64,000 nt of DNA from Rodentibacter sp. JRC1. GTDB lineage: Bacteria > Pseudomonadota > Gammaproteobacteria > Enterobacterales > Pasteurellaceae. The position numbers and the translations under genes are program-made. This document shows positions 17,424-26,495 of this stretch, piece after piece. Under the pieces are notes generated by a model. That model was not told the origin of the DNA, did no database searches, and saw nothing but the letters and a program-made list of their open reading frames with translations. Position 1 is the first letter of the stretch. Each line of letters starts with the position of its first letter. The stretch covers positions 1,550,001 to 1,614,000 of the forward strand of contig NZ_BPWA01000001.1 in NCBI RefSeq assembly GCF_020521555.1, written 5' to 3'.

Positions 17424-18686
17424 ATGACGACTGTATCTGCTTTAGGGGCATTGGTGGCGTTAATCGTTGCCATCTTCCTTATTCTGAAAAAAGTTTCCCC
17501 CGCTTATGGAATGTTGGCTGGGGCGTTGGTCGGCGGATTGATTGGCGGTGCGGATTTATCTCAAACGGTAAGTTTGATGATTGGTGGCGCACAGGGGATT
17601 ACCACCGCCGTGATGCGTATTTTAGCCGCCGGTGTGTTAGCAGGCGTATTGATTGAATCCGGTGCGGCAAATTCTATCGCAGAAACGATCACGAACAAAC
17701 TCGGTGAAACGCGGGCATTACTTGCCTTAGCGTTGGCGACAATGATTTTAACTGCTGTGGGTGTGTTTGTAGATGTGGCGGTAATCACCGTATCACCCAT
17801 TGCTCTTGCTTTGGCGCGTCGTACCGACTTATCTAAACCGGCGATTTTGTTAGCGATGATTGGCGGAGGGAAAGCGGGTAACATTATGTCGCCGAATCCA
17901 AATGCGATTGCTGCCGCCGATACTTTCCATTTGCCGCTCACCTCTGTAATGATGGCAGGTGTAATTCCGGCAATTTTCGGCTTGATTTTGACTTATGTTT
18001 TAGCCAAACGATTGATTAATAAAGGTTCTAAAGTAACGGATAAAGAAGTGGTTACCGTAGAAACTCAAAATTTACCGTCATTTTTAACCGCACTTGTCGC
18101 ACCGCTTGTGGCGATTTTGTTACTTGCCCTTCGTCCATTATGCGATATTAAGGTTGATCCGCTTATTGCTTTACCCTTAGGTGGTTTAATCGGTGCGCTT
18201 TGTATGGGGAAATTACGTCAAGCGAATGGTTATGCAATGAGTGGTTTAGGCAAAATGGCACCGGTGGCGATTATGTTGCTTGGAACAGGCGCATTGGCGG
18301 GCATTATTGCCAATTCAGGTTTAAAAGACGTATTGATTCAAGGTTTGGAACATTCTGGCTTGCCGTCTTATATTCTTGCACCGATTTCAGGGGCATTAAT
18401 GTCCTTGGCGACGGCTTCTACCACGGCAGGTACGGCGGTTGCTTCTAACGTGTTTAGTGGCACATTGCTTGAACTTGGGGTAAGTGCTTTAGCCGGTGCG
18501 GCAATGATTCACGCCGGTGCTACAGTGTTCGATCATATGCCGCACGGTTCATTCTTCCATGCAACGGGGGGAAGCGTGAATATGGAAATGAAAGAGCGTT
18601 TAAAACTCATTCCTTATGAGAGTGCGGTCGGTTTGATAATGACTATCGTCTCTACCTTAATTTTCGGCGTATTTAATTTATTCTAA
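17424..18686 (+). CDS. GntP-family permease, probable D-glycerate importer
   Basis: A 420-residue gluconate:H+ symporter family carrier with many hydrophobic segments. The ATG at 17424 lies behind AGGAGAG; the frame extends upstream but without a ribosome-binding site. Landmarks are PAYGMLAGALVGGLIGG, GGKAGNIMSPNPNAIAAADTF and GATVFDHMPHGSFFHATGG. The pairing with cdaR and glycerate kinase argues for D-glycerate transport, as annotated for similar H. influenzae genes. glycerate kinase follows after 15 bases. Clearly diverged from the threonate-cluster permease. Confidence 0.85.
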   Translation: MTTVSALGALVALIVAIFLILKKVSPAYGMLAGALVGGLIGGADLSQTVSLMIGGAQGITTAVMRILAAGVLAGVLIESGAANSIAETITNKLGETRALLALALATMILTAVGVFVDVAVITVSPIALALARRTDLSKPAILLAMIGGGKAGNIMSPNPNAIAAADTFHLPLTSVMMAGVIPAIFGLILTYVLAKRLINKGSKVTDKEVVTVETQNLPSFLTALVAPLVAILLLALRPLCDIKVDPLIALPLGGLIGALCMGKLRQANGYAMSGLGKMAPVAIMLLGTGALAGIIANSGLKDVLIQGLEHSGLPSYILAPISGALMSLATASTTAGTAVASNVFSGTLLELGVSALAGAAMIHAGATVFDHMPHGSFFHATGGSVNMEMKERLKLIPYESAVGLIMTIVSTLIFGVFNLF

Positions 18687-18701
18687 ACACAGGAGGGCAA
18701 A

Positions 18702-19832
18702 ATGAAAATTGTGATTGCACCCGATTCTTTTAAAGAAAGTTTGACCGCACTTGAAGTGGCAACGGCGATTGAAACCGGCTTTAAACGTGTTTTTCCTGAG
18801 GCGGAATATGTGAAATTACCGATGGCAGATGGCGGTGAGGGCACGGTTCAGTCTTTAGTGGATGCGACTCAAGGTAAGCTTATCGAATGTGAAGTGACCG
18901 CACCTTTAGGCAATAAAGTGAAAAGTTTTTTCGGCTTATCCGGTGATGGTAAAACGGCGATTATTGAAATGGCTGCAGCTTCCGGTTTGCATTTGGTTCC
19001 GCCTGAAAAACGCAATCCATTAATTACGACCAGCTATGGCACGGGTGAATTGATTAAACAAGCACTTGAGCTTGGTGTGGAAAGATTCATTCTCGGTATT
19101 GGCGGCAGTGCGACCAATGATGGTGGTGTGGGAATGTTACAAGCACTGGGATTGCAATGTTTGGATGCAGAAGGTAAACAAATCGGCTTTGGCGGAGGAG
19201 AGCTTATCAATATTGCTCAAATTGATGTTCGACAGTTGGATCCGCGTTTGCACAATGTTCACATTGAAGTAGCCTGTGATGTTAATAATCCGCTTTGTGG
19301 TGAATGTGGTGCTTCTGCGATTTTCGGCCCACAGAAAGGCGCAATGCCTGAAATGGTAAAACAACTTGATATGGCGCTCGCACATTTTGCTGAAATCGCC
19401 GAACGTGATTGCGGTAAGCAAATCAAAGAGCTGGCAGGGGCAGGCGCAGCAGGTGGAATGGGCGGTGGATTATTATTGTTACCAAACGTACAGCTTAAAG
19501 CCGGTGTACAAATTGTGCTGGATACTCTACGTCTTGCGGATTATGTGAAAGATGCGGATTATGTGATTACTGGAGAAGGCCGAATGGATGCACAAAGCAT
19601 TATGGGGAAAACCCCAATCGGTGTCGCCCGCACGGCAAAACGGTTCAATAAACCGGTGATCGCCGTTGTCGGTTGCTTGCGTGAGGATTACGATGTGGTT
19701 TTCGCCCATGGCATTGATGCCGTCTTCCCTATCATTCGTCAATTAGGTGATTTACCCGATATCCTAAAACAAGGCGAACAAAATCTCATTTCCGCCGCAC
19801 AGAATGTCGCAAGAGTGTTGGCGTTGAAGTGA
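18702..19832 (+). CDS. garK: Glycerate kinase (glycerate 2-kinase type)
   Basis: Phosphorylates D-glycerate to 2-phosphoglycerate, feeding lower glycolysis. The 376 residues match the GarK/GlxK family; the N-terminus KIVIAPDSFKESLTALEVA and the MADGGEGTVQSL motif are diagnostic, as are GIGGSATNDGGVGMLQALG and ITGEGRMDAQSIMGKTPIG. It is the last gene of the cdaR-permease-kinase unit. glxK is an equally valid name by family; garK is chosen because cdaR controls garK in E. coli. Confidence 0.92.
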   Translation: MKIVIAPDSFKESLTALEVATAIETGFKRVFPEAEYVKLPMADGGEGTVQSLVDATQGKLIECEVTAPLGNKVKSFFGLSGDGKTAIIEMAAASGLHLVPPEKRNPLITTSYGTGELIKQALELGVERFILGIGGSATNDGGVGMLQALGLQCLDAEGKQIGFGGGELINIAQIDVRQLDPRLHNVHIEVACDVNNPLCGECGASAIFGPQKGAMPEMVKQLDMALAHFAEIAERDCGKQIKELAGAGAAGGMGGGLLLLPNVQLKAGVQIVLDTLRLADYVKDADYVITGEGRMDAQSIMGKTPIGVARTAKRFNKPVIAVVGCLREDYDVVFAHGIDAVFPIIRQLGDLPDILKQGEQNLISAAQNVARVLALK

Positions 19833-19842
19833 TGTTTTAGAT

Positions 19843-19914
19843 AAAAGTGCGGTCGGAAAATGGGGGGAATTTTCGGTATCTACATAATAATGCGAATTTT
19901 GATCGCACTTTTTT
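19843..19914. terminator. Inverted USS pair between garK and xerD
   Basis: AAAAGTGCGGTC (from 19843) faces GATCGCACTTTT (19901-19912) across about 46 bases, followed by T in both directions. It lies between converging genes and probably stops transcription both ways, although the loop is long. Confidence 0.5.
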
Positions 19915-19946
19915 CATATCGAATTTCAGTAAAAATAAAATGCTTT

Positions 19947-20840
19947 TTATCCCCTAGGATGAAATCTTTCATGTAAGCGTTTCAACCGTTCTTTGGCAAC
20001 ATGGGTATAAATCTGGGTGGTGGATAAATCGCTATGCCCAAGCAGCATTTGTACCACCCGTAAATCCGCACCGTGATTGACAAGATGAGTTGCGAAGGCG
20101 TGGCGTAGTACGTGAGGGGAAAGGGCTTCGGTGTCAATTTCCGCTAAAACCGCGTAATGTTTAACCCGATGCCAAAAGGTTTGGCGGGTCATTTGCCGAG
20201 TGCGTTGGCTGGGAAACACAATATCGCTGCTTTGCCCGTTTAATAATACGGGGCGACCATACAATACGAATTGACGTATCCAATAGGCGGCTTCTTCCCC
20301 CATTGGGACGATGCGTTCTTTATTGCCTTTGCCAATCACACGCACAACGCCTTGTTGCACATTCATATTTTCAATGGTTAGTGATACCAGTTCCGTTACG
20401 CGTAATCCTGTGGCATAAAGTAATTCCAGCATGGCTTTATCCCGTAGTTCAAGGGGGATCTCCACATTCGGCGTGTTGAGTAAATCACTGACTTGCTGTT
20501 CGCTTAAATATTTTGGTAAACGGTCGGGCAATTTCGGAGAACTGAGCATTGCACAGGGATCATCCGTGCGGTATTTTTCACGGTATAAATATTGAAACAA
20601 TTTGCGCATTGCGCTCAACATTCGTGCGGTGGAGGTGGCTTTGTAGCCTTGTTCTAAACGTTCACCGAGAAAACCTTGCAAATCCACTGCATCTAGGGTT
20701 TCTAAGTTGAGATTTTTTTTATCTAACCAGTTGCAAAGTGCGGTCAGATCCAGCCGATAAGATTGCACGGTATTTTCAGAAAGTCCTTTTTCGATCCAAT
20801 ATTCGTTAAGGAATAAATCGACCAATGATAAGTTGTTCAT
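19947..20840 (-). CDS. xerD: Tyrosine recombinase XerD
   Basis: Site-specific recombinase that, with XerC, resolves chromosome dimers at dif under FtsK control. It has 297 residues, the normal length. Catalytic residues are complete: Arg147 (TGLRVTEL), Lys171, His243 and Arg246 (HVLRHAFATH), His269 (LGHSDL) and Tyr278 (TQIYTH). XerC is the alternative, but the sequence around HGADLRVVQMLLGHSDLSTTQ and the position next to proC/rdgC, as in H. influenzae, support XerD. Confidence 0.93.
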   Translation of the reverse strand: MNNLSLVDLFLNEYWIEKGLSENTVQSYRLDLTALCNWLDKKNLNLETLDAVDLQGFLGERLEQGYKATSTARMLSAMRKLFQYLYREKYRTDDPCAMLSSPKLPDRLPKYLSEQQVSDLLNTPNVEIPLELRDKAMLELLYATGLRVTELVSLTIENMNVQQGVVRVIGKGNKERIVPMGEEAAYWIRQFVLYGRPVLLNGQSSDIVFPSQRTRQMTRQTFWHRVKHYAVLAEIDTEALSPHVLRHAFATHLVNHGADLRVVQMLLGHSDLSTTQIYTHVAKERLKRLHERFHPRG

Positions 20841-20874
20841 ATTATCTTTTTCCTCGGGAACGAATTTTCCTCAA

Positions 20875-22041
20875 TTATTCATTTCGTTTTATTAAAAACG
20901 CATCCAATTTCCGTGGAATCACAAGGAAAGACATTGCAGCAACGGCACTCATTGATAGGAATGTCATTGATGGAGAAATTGGGTAAATTACACCGGAAAG
21001 AGCAGTGAATAATGCAATCAATACACCGTTGGAAAGCCCGTTATATAAGCCTTGCAGCTTGGCAATGTGGTTTTGCGGTTGGGTGGTAATATAGCGCACG
21101 ATAGCATAGTGGCAGGCAGCGTAAGTAATGCCATGAGCCAGTTGCAGGGGTAATATTTCCCAAAAATTGTTTGCATAGGCCAAACCGAGCCAACGTAAAA
21201 GACAGACTAAGGCGGAAAGATAAAAAATCGTACTTACCGCACGATTTTGAAACAATCGGCGGGAAAAGAAAAAGAGCAAAATCTCAGCAACAACACCGAC
21301 CGCCCAAAGCAAACTTGTTTGCGAAACGGGAATACCAAGGCTTGTCCAATAAATGGTGCTATAGACATAATAGGCGGCGTGCGATCCTTGAATCAGCCCA
21401 ACCGCAATCATCACACGTAGCGTGATGGGATTTTTCAATAATGCCAAAAAGCCGATTTGATTTTCAGTGCCATCTTGCAGCAGTTCATCTTTTGGTGGAA
21501 TAGTGGGTTTGAGCAGTTGAATCATTGTATAACACAATAAAAGTGCGGTTAAAATCCACACGATATTTTGTTCACCCAATCGATCAATCATTCCGCCGAA
21601 GACGACAACCCCAAGGATAAAAGCAGCCGAACCTATCAAGCGCACTTTGCCATAGTCCAAGCCGATTTGGCGCTGCCAAGTGGAGGCTAAAGAATCACCG
21701 ATAGGCATTCCGGCGGAATTTACCATAGCAAATAATCCGATAGCGGAAAAAAGCAGCCAAAAATTATGGCTGACAAAGCTCATTGCCGCCATAATGACGG
21801 TTGAAGCCAAGGCGAGTAAACGCAAAGAATTAATGATGTGCTCCGCTTTTTTAATCAACGCTGAAAAAAACATTCCGCCGATAAAACGGAAAATATAAGC
21901 ACTGCCAATTACAAGCCCAATCATTTCTTCGCCGTATTGTTGGGATTTTAGCCACGCAGGAAAGAAAGGCAAAAATACGCCGTAAGCACAGTAATAGCCG
22001 AGAAAGCTCAAGGCAAGCCAATAAAAAGGATGAATTTGCAT
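20875..22041 (-). CDS. MFS transporter, HcaT-like
   Basis: A 388-residue major-facilitator carrier with twelve hydrophobic segments, resembling the 3-phenylpropionate permease (HcaT/LacY-related) family: [20 protein letters not shown] at the N-terminus and [19 protein letters not shown] in the C-terminal half. Its ATG overlaps the proC stop by one base, so the two are co-translated. No aromatic-acid catabolic genes lie nearby, so the real substrate is unknown. Confidence 0.8.
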   Translation of the reverse strand: MQIHPFYWLALSFLGYYCAYGVFLPFFPAWLKSQQYGEEMIGLVIGSAYIFRFIGGMFFSALIKKAEHIINSLRLLALASTVIMAAMSFVSHNFWLLFSAIGLFAMVNSAGMPIGDSLASTWQRQIGLDYGKVRLIGSAAFILGVVVFGGMIDRLGEQNIVWILTALLLCYTMIQLLKPTIPPKDELLQDGTENQIGFLALLKNPITLRVMIAVGLIQGSHAAYYVYSTIYWTSLGIPVSQTSLLWAVGVVAEILLFFFSRRLFQNRAVSTIFYLSALVCLLRWLGLAYANNFWEILPLQLAHGITYAACHYAIVRYITTQPQNHIAKLQGLYNGLSNGVLIALFTALSGVIYPISPSMTFLSMSAVAAMSFLVIPRKLDAFLIKRNE

Positions 22042-22859
22042 TAGAATAATTTTTCCATTTCTAGTGAACGTTCGGCACAGGCTTGCATTGCTTCTGTAAC
22101 GATTTGATTAAATTGTCTTTGATTGAAAACATTTAATGCCGCTGCGGTTGTGCCGCCTTTGGAGGTGACATTTTCACGCAATGTTGAAAGTGCCGTTTGC
22201 GGATTTTCTATTACTATTTTGGCAGCTCCTAACATTGACTGTTGCACTAATTCACGGGCTGTTTCCGATTCAATATTCATTTCAATCAATGCTTGTTGCA
22301 TTGCTTCCAGCATTAAAAAGAAATAAGCGGGGCTGCTGCCTGATGCTGCGGTAACAGCGTGCATTTGACTTTCATCTTCCACCCATCGGGTTTTCCCTAC
22401 TGCACCGAGTAGATTTTGCGCAAAAGTGCGGTCGATTTCAGCTGTGTTTTGGGGTGCAAACAAACCTGCCATTCCCTCACCCGCTAATGACGGCGTATTC
22501 GGCATTACCCGAACGAGTGATTTAGCCGTTGGAATCAATGCTTGCAAACGGGTTGTTGAAATCCCCGCCGCAATCGAAATTAATAATTTATTGGAAAAAT
22601 CAACCGCACTTAATGGTGCGCATACTTCTGCCATCATTTGAGGTTTTACGGCAAGTAAAATCGCCTCTGCACGGGTGGCACTTTCTACATTATCCGTTGA
22701 GGTGAGTGTACCAAGACGAGCAAAGAAAGCGCGTTTTTCTTCGTTAGGATCATTTACGATGATTTGTGTGGCGGGATAACCTTGCTTCAACAAGCCAAGT
22801 ACGATTGCTTGTGCCATATTGCCACCGCCGATAAAGGCGATTAATTTCTGCTGCATCAT
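22041..22859 (-). CDS. proC: Pyrroline-5-carboxylate reductase
   Basis: Last step of proline synthesis: reduction of pyrroline-5-carboxylate with NAD(P)H. The protein is 272 residues with the Rossmann motif [18 protein letters not shown], the LLAVKPQMM segment, the [10 protein letters not shown] motif and the C-terminal dimer signature [17 protein letters not shown]. Two Met codons open the frame; either could be used. Confidence 0.95.
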   Translation of the reverse strand: MMQQKLIAFIGGGNMAQAIVLGLLKQGYPATQIIVNDPNEEKRAFFARLGTLTSTDNVESATRAEAILLAVKPQMMAEVCAPLSAVDFSNKLLISIAAGISTTRLQALIPTAKSLVRVMPNTPSLAGEGMAGLFAPQNTAEIDRTFAQNLLGAVGKTRWVEDESQMHAVTAASGSSPAYFFLMLEAMQQALIEMNIESETARELVQQSMLGAAKIVIENPQTALSTLRENVTSKGGTTAAALNVFNQRQFNQIVTEAMQACAERSLEMEKLF

Positions 22860-22925
22860 TTTTTTCCTATGGGTTTATGGGCTACAATGTATCGTATTTT
22901 ACCCGATTATTAAGGAAGTTTTACG

Positions 22926-23834
22926 ATGTGGTTTAAAAATTTAATGACTTATAGGCTTACTAAACCCTTGGAATGGGATTTAACGGTTCTTCAAATGCAA
23001 CTTGAAGATTGCCGCTTTCACCCTTGTAGTGCGCAAGATCAAAGTAAATTCGGTTGGTCCTCACCATTGAAAGGCACGGATATATTGTATTTTGCAGTGG
23101 GAAAACAGATCTTATTGGTGGCGAAAAAAGAAGAAAAAATACTCCCGGCGAATGTGGTGAAACGCGAGTTGGAGGAACGCATCGAAATGCTTGAACAAAA
23201 AGAAAGCCGCAAACTGAAAAAAGTGGAAAAACAAACCTTGAAGGATGATGTAGTAATGAATTTATTGCCACGAGCATTCAGTAAAAATCAACATACATCG
23301 TTATGGATTGATACGGAAAATAACTTTATTCATATTGATGCGGCTTCAAGTAAACGTGCGGAAGATGCTTTGGCGTTGTTGCGTAAAACCTTAGGTTCTC
23401 TGCCTGTTGTACCGCTTGCTTTTGTCAATGAGCCAAGCACGATTTTAACCAATTGGATTACTCAAGATAGCTTGCCTCATTGGTTGGTTGCGTTAGAAGA
23501 AGCGGAATTACGGGGAAGCCAAGAAGACAGTATCATTCGTTGTAAAAAGCAACCCCTTGAAAATGAAGAAATTCTTGCGTTATTGCAAGAAGGTAAAAAA
23601 GTGGTGAGTAAATTAGCCTTAGAATGGGAAGATACCCTGAGTTTTGTATTCAATGAAGATTGCACGCTCAAACGTTTGAAATTTGCCGATGCGGTACGTG
23701 AAAAAAATGACGATATTCTCAAAGAGGATTTCGCCCAACGTTTCGATGCGGATTTTGTGTTAATGACGGGAATTCTTGCCAAGTTGACTGAAAATCTACT
23801 GGATGAATTCGGTGGCGAAAAGGCTAGACTGTAG
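22926..23834 (+). CDS. rdgC: Recombination-associated protein RdgC
   Basis: Nucleoid-associated, ring-forming DNA-binding protein that restrains RecA activity. It has 302 residues; the start MWFKNLMTYRLTKP and LPRAFSKNQHTSLWID are typical. It is divergent from proC by 66 bases, an arrangement also found in H. influenzae. A USS and a hairpin follow. Confidence 0.94.
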   Translation: MWFKNLMTYRLTKPLEWDLTVLQMQLEDCRFHPCSAQDQSKFGWSSPLKGTDILYFAVGKQILLVAKKEEKILPANVVKRELEERIEMLEQKESRKLKKVEKQTLKDDVVMNLLPRAFSKNQHTSLWIDTENNFIHIDAASSKRAEDALALLRKTLGSLPVVPLAFVNEPSTILTNWITQDSLPHWLVALEEAELRGSQEDSIIRCKKQPLENEEILALLQEGKKVVSKLALEWEDTLSFVFNEDCTLKRLKFADAVREKNDDILKEDFAQRFDADFVLMTGILAKLTENLLDEFGGEKARL

Positions 23835-24230
23835 TATAGAAAGTGCGGTCGGAAATTTGTGATTATTCATTAGCTGCACAAAACGTTATTTTTGAATGAA
23901 CACAGGGACGCCATATTTGGCGTCCGAATTTTATATTTCATTGATGTTGTCATAATTTAATATAGTCGGATATTAAGCGTGACGCTCCTACACCATTTAC
24001 TTAAATAAGTATTTCCCCTCTCCGCTAATTTTAATCGTGTTTGACTTCAATAAAAGACCTAAAGAAAAAATGTTAAGAGGATCTCATTTTTAAATATTGC
24101 GCATTGATAAGGCATTCATTCAAGCATAGACTTGTTTCAGATTTACCATAAATGAGTGGATTACGCCGAAGGAAAGTTTCCCTCATTTAGATATTGTGAT
24201 GAATTCAATTAGCTAGATAGGAGAAAAATT
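23835..24230. other. 396-base intergenic region before ulaB
   Basis: No credible gene. It holds a USS just after rdgC, a hairpin at 23906-23925 and an AAATGAG/CTCATTT inverted repeat (24150-24156 and 24182-24188) that encloses GGAAAGTTTCC. The second could belong to a leader or operator of the PTS genes. No promoter stands out enough to name. Confidence 0.5.
23906..23925 (+). terminator. Hairpin downstream of rdgC
   Basis: GGACGCC, a six-base loop, GGCGTCC, followed by a T/A-rich tail (GAATTTTATATTT). The T-run is interrupted, so efficiency is uncertain. Confidence 0.6.
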
Positions 24231-24500
24231 ATGAAAATTATGGCTGTTTGCGGACATGGTATCGGTAGTAGCTTTATGATGGAAATGAACATCAAAAAAG
24301 CATTAAAAAAATTAGGGGTTGAGGCTGAAGTGGGACATACGGATTTAGCCTCTGTGACAGTGGATGATGCGGATATTTTTATTATGGCGCGTGATATTGC
24401 AGAAAGTAGCCCAATTCCGGCTGAACGGGTAATTGTGATGAAAAACATTGTTAGTGTGGCAGAATTTGAAGAAAAACTTGCAGCATATTTTAATCGCTAA
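24231..24500 (+). CDS. ulaB: PTS ascorbate-type IIB component
   Basis: Cytoplasmic phosphotransferase subunit of the SgaB/UlaB family, which passes phosphate from IIA to the incoming L-ascorbate. The 89 residues open with IMAVCGHGIGSSFMMEMN; Cys7 is the phosphorylated residue. A good ribosome-binding site (AGGAG) precedes the ATG. The IIC gene follows, but no IIA gene and no ulaD/E/F-type catabolic genes lie in the window, so phosphate must come from a IIA encoded elsewhere. Confidence 0.87.
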   Translation: MKIMAVCGHGIGSSFMMEMNIKKALKKLGVEAEVGHTDLASVTVDDADIFIMARDIAESSPIPAERVIVMKNIVSVAEFEEKLAAYFNR

Positions 24501-24530
24501 TGTTGTTGCATTACCAACAAGGAGCATAAT

Positions 24531-25888
24531 ATGGAATCTATTCTTTTCTTTATTCTCGATATCCTTAAAGTTCCCTCTATTTTAGTGGGATTAATCGCCT
24601 TAATTGGCTTAGTCATACAGAAAAAATCATTTCCGGATGTGATTAAAGGGACGATTAAAACCATTCTCGGCTTTATCGTGTTAGGCGGTGGTGCAAGCGT
24701 TTTACTTGGTTCGCTTTCCCCATTAGGCGGAATGTTTGAATACGGTTTTAATGTGCAAGGTATCATTCCGAATAATGAAGCCATCGTATCAATGGCAGTT
24801 GAAAAATACGGCACGGCAACCGCACTTATTATGGCGTTTGGTATGGTGGCGAATATTATCGTTGCACGTTTTACCCGTTTAAAATTTATTTTCTTAACCG
24901 GTCATCATACTTTCTATATGGCTTGTATGATAGCGGTAATCCTTACTGTGGCAGGTTTGGAGGGGGAGAGTTAATTTTTACCGGCGCGCTCATTCTCGGT
25001 TTGATTATGGCGTTTTTCCCTGCGCTTGCCCATTTCTATATGAAGAAAATCACGGAAAGTGATGATGTCGGGTTTGGGCATTTCGGGACGCTGGGTTATG
25101 TGCTTTCCGGTGCGATTGGTCAAGCGGTAGGGAAAGGTTCTAAATCGACCGAAGAAATGAATTTGCCGAAAAATTTGAGTTTTTTGCGTGATAGTTCTAT
25201 TTCGATCTCTCTTACAATGATGGTGATTTATTTTATCCTTGCTATCGCTTCCGGCAGTGATTATGTCTCCACGCATTATAGCAACGGTCAACATTATCTT
25301 GTCTATGCCGCAATTCAAGCTATCACTTTTGCGGCGGGTGTGTTTATCATCTTACAAGGTGTGCGTCTAATTTTGGCAGAAATCGTGCCTGCCTTTACCG
25401 GTATTTCCGAAAAATTAGTGCCGAATGCCAAACCGGCATTAGATTGCCCGATTGTGTTCCCTTATGCGCCTAATGCCGTATTGATCGGTTTTCTTTCCAG
25501 TTTTGTGGGAGGTATTGTCGGGCTTGCATTGTTAAATCAATTAAATTGGGTGTTAATTCTTCCAGGTGTTGTACCGCACTTTTTCTGTGGGGCGACTGCC
25601 GGTGTATTCGGTAATGCGACAGGAGGACGACGAGGGGCTATTTTAGGCGCCTTTGCACAGGGATTACTGATCACCTTCCTGCCCGTATTTTTGCTGCCGG
25701 TGTTGGGTTCGTTAGGTTTTGCGAATACTACTTTCTCTGATGCCGATTTTGGTGGGGTGGGAATTTTACTGGGCTATATGGCGCAATATTTTTCTAAAGA
25801 TATGATCACATTCTCTATGGTGGGAATTTTTATCGTACTTGTTATTTATAATTATGTTGCTAAGAAAACACCATCGGAAACAAATTAA
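24531..25888 (+). pseudogene. ulaA: PTS ascorbate-type IIC component, frameshifted
   Basis: Membrane permease of the UlaA/SgaT family. The first 147 codons (from ATG 24531) read through VAGLEGES and stop at 24972-24974; the rest continues in another frame from LIFTGALILG to 25888. The break is at a run of five G at 24962-24966. A sixth G would restore GLEGGELIFTGALILG and give one protein of about 452 residues, the family length. The two halves together keep all expected membrane segments, and no other disruption is seen. It could be a true inactivating deletion, slippage-based on/off switching, or a sequence error. Terminator follows. Confidence 0.85.
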
Positions 25889-25907
25889 AATTTTAAAATA
25901 ATAAAAC

Positions 25908-25938
25908 GGGCTTGATGTTTTGAATTAAGCCCATTTTT
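25908..25938 (+). terminator. Terminator after ulaA
   Basis: GGGCTT (25908-25913) pairs with AAGCCC (25927-25932), followed by ATTTTT. Partial extra pairing extends into the loop. Confidence 0.6.
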
Positions 25939-25940
25939 CA

Positions 25941-25959
25941 TTCCTTCCTTCCTTCCTTC
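25941..25959. repeat. TTCC tetranucleotide repeat
   Basis: Nearly five copies of TTCC in tandem (19 bases). It lies between the converging 3' ends of ulaA and napF, not in a reading frame or obvious promoter. Confidence 0.85.
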
Positions 25960-25991
25960 AGCAAAGTGCGGTAGAAAATTTACCTGTTTTT

Positions 25992-26495
25992 TTATTTCAA
26001 TGTAATCGCATTGGCAAAACAGGCGATTTTACATTCCCCACACCCATTACAACATTCGTTATTTACCGTTAAATCCGGTGAAATGGCTTGCTGTGGGCAG
26101 AGGGTTTGGCAGTCGGTGCAGGAAATCTGCTGTTTGATTAAACAATCGGAAGAAAATTGTGGTCGGAGAAATGTATCTGCCGTGAAGTTGGGATCTAGGG
26201 CGTGTGTTGGACAGACTTTTGCACACTTGCCGCATAAATCACAAGGTGCGTAGTCTATTTCAAGCTCAGCACGATTTTGTTCTAATTGAATTAAACCATT
26301 GGGGCAAGCGAAAACGCATTCCCCACAACCAATGCAAGCGGTCAAAAATAAATCTTCCCTCGCCGCAAAAGGTGGACGAGGGGGCTGATTTTTAACCTTT
26401 ATCGATTCGCTCACTGTAAATAAACGGCGTAATAAACCACGACGAGAGATTTGGTTATGGCTTAAATAAGCCTGATAATAGGCCTCGTTTTTCAT
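25992..26495 (-). CDS. napF: Ferredoxin-type protein NapF
   Basis: Cytoplasmic iron-sulfur protein of the NapF family, implicated in maturing or serving periplasmic/anaerobic molybdoenzymes. Its 167 residues carry four Cys clusters: CIGCGECVFACP, CDLCGKCAKVCP, CTDCQTLCP (with an upstream Cys) and CNGCGECKIAC. Its ATG overlaps the preceding chaperone gene's stop by one base. The location at the end of the dms operon, rather than in a nap operon, matches H. influenzae, so it may serve DMSO reductase here. Confidence 0.88.
   Translation of the reverse strand: MKNEAYYQAYLSHNQISRRGLLRRLFTVSESIKVKNQPPRPPFAAREDLFLTACIGCGECVFACPNGLIQLEQNRAELEIDYAPCDLCGKCAKVCPTHALDPNFTADTFLRPQFSSDCLIKQQISCTDCQTLCPQQAISPDLTVNNECCNGCGECKIACFANAITLK

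Noticed and set aside
19947..20840. xerD as an element integrase
   Set aside because: Its length, catalytic set and proC/rdgC neighbourhood fit the housekeeping XerD; there are no attachment repeats or cargo.
24962..24966. Programmed ribosomal frameshift in ulaA
   Set aside because: The site does not fit a usual slippery heptamer, and known family members are single-frame. A one-base deletion is simpler; the same holds for murQ.
24923..25888. Second part of ulaA as an independent gene with its own ATG
   Set aside because: The ATG and first 15 or so codons are an out-of-frame reading of the ulaA coding region; homology begins only after the G-run.
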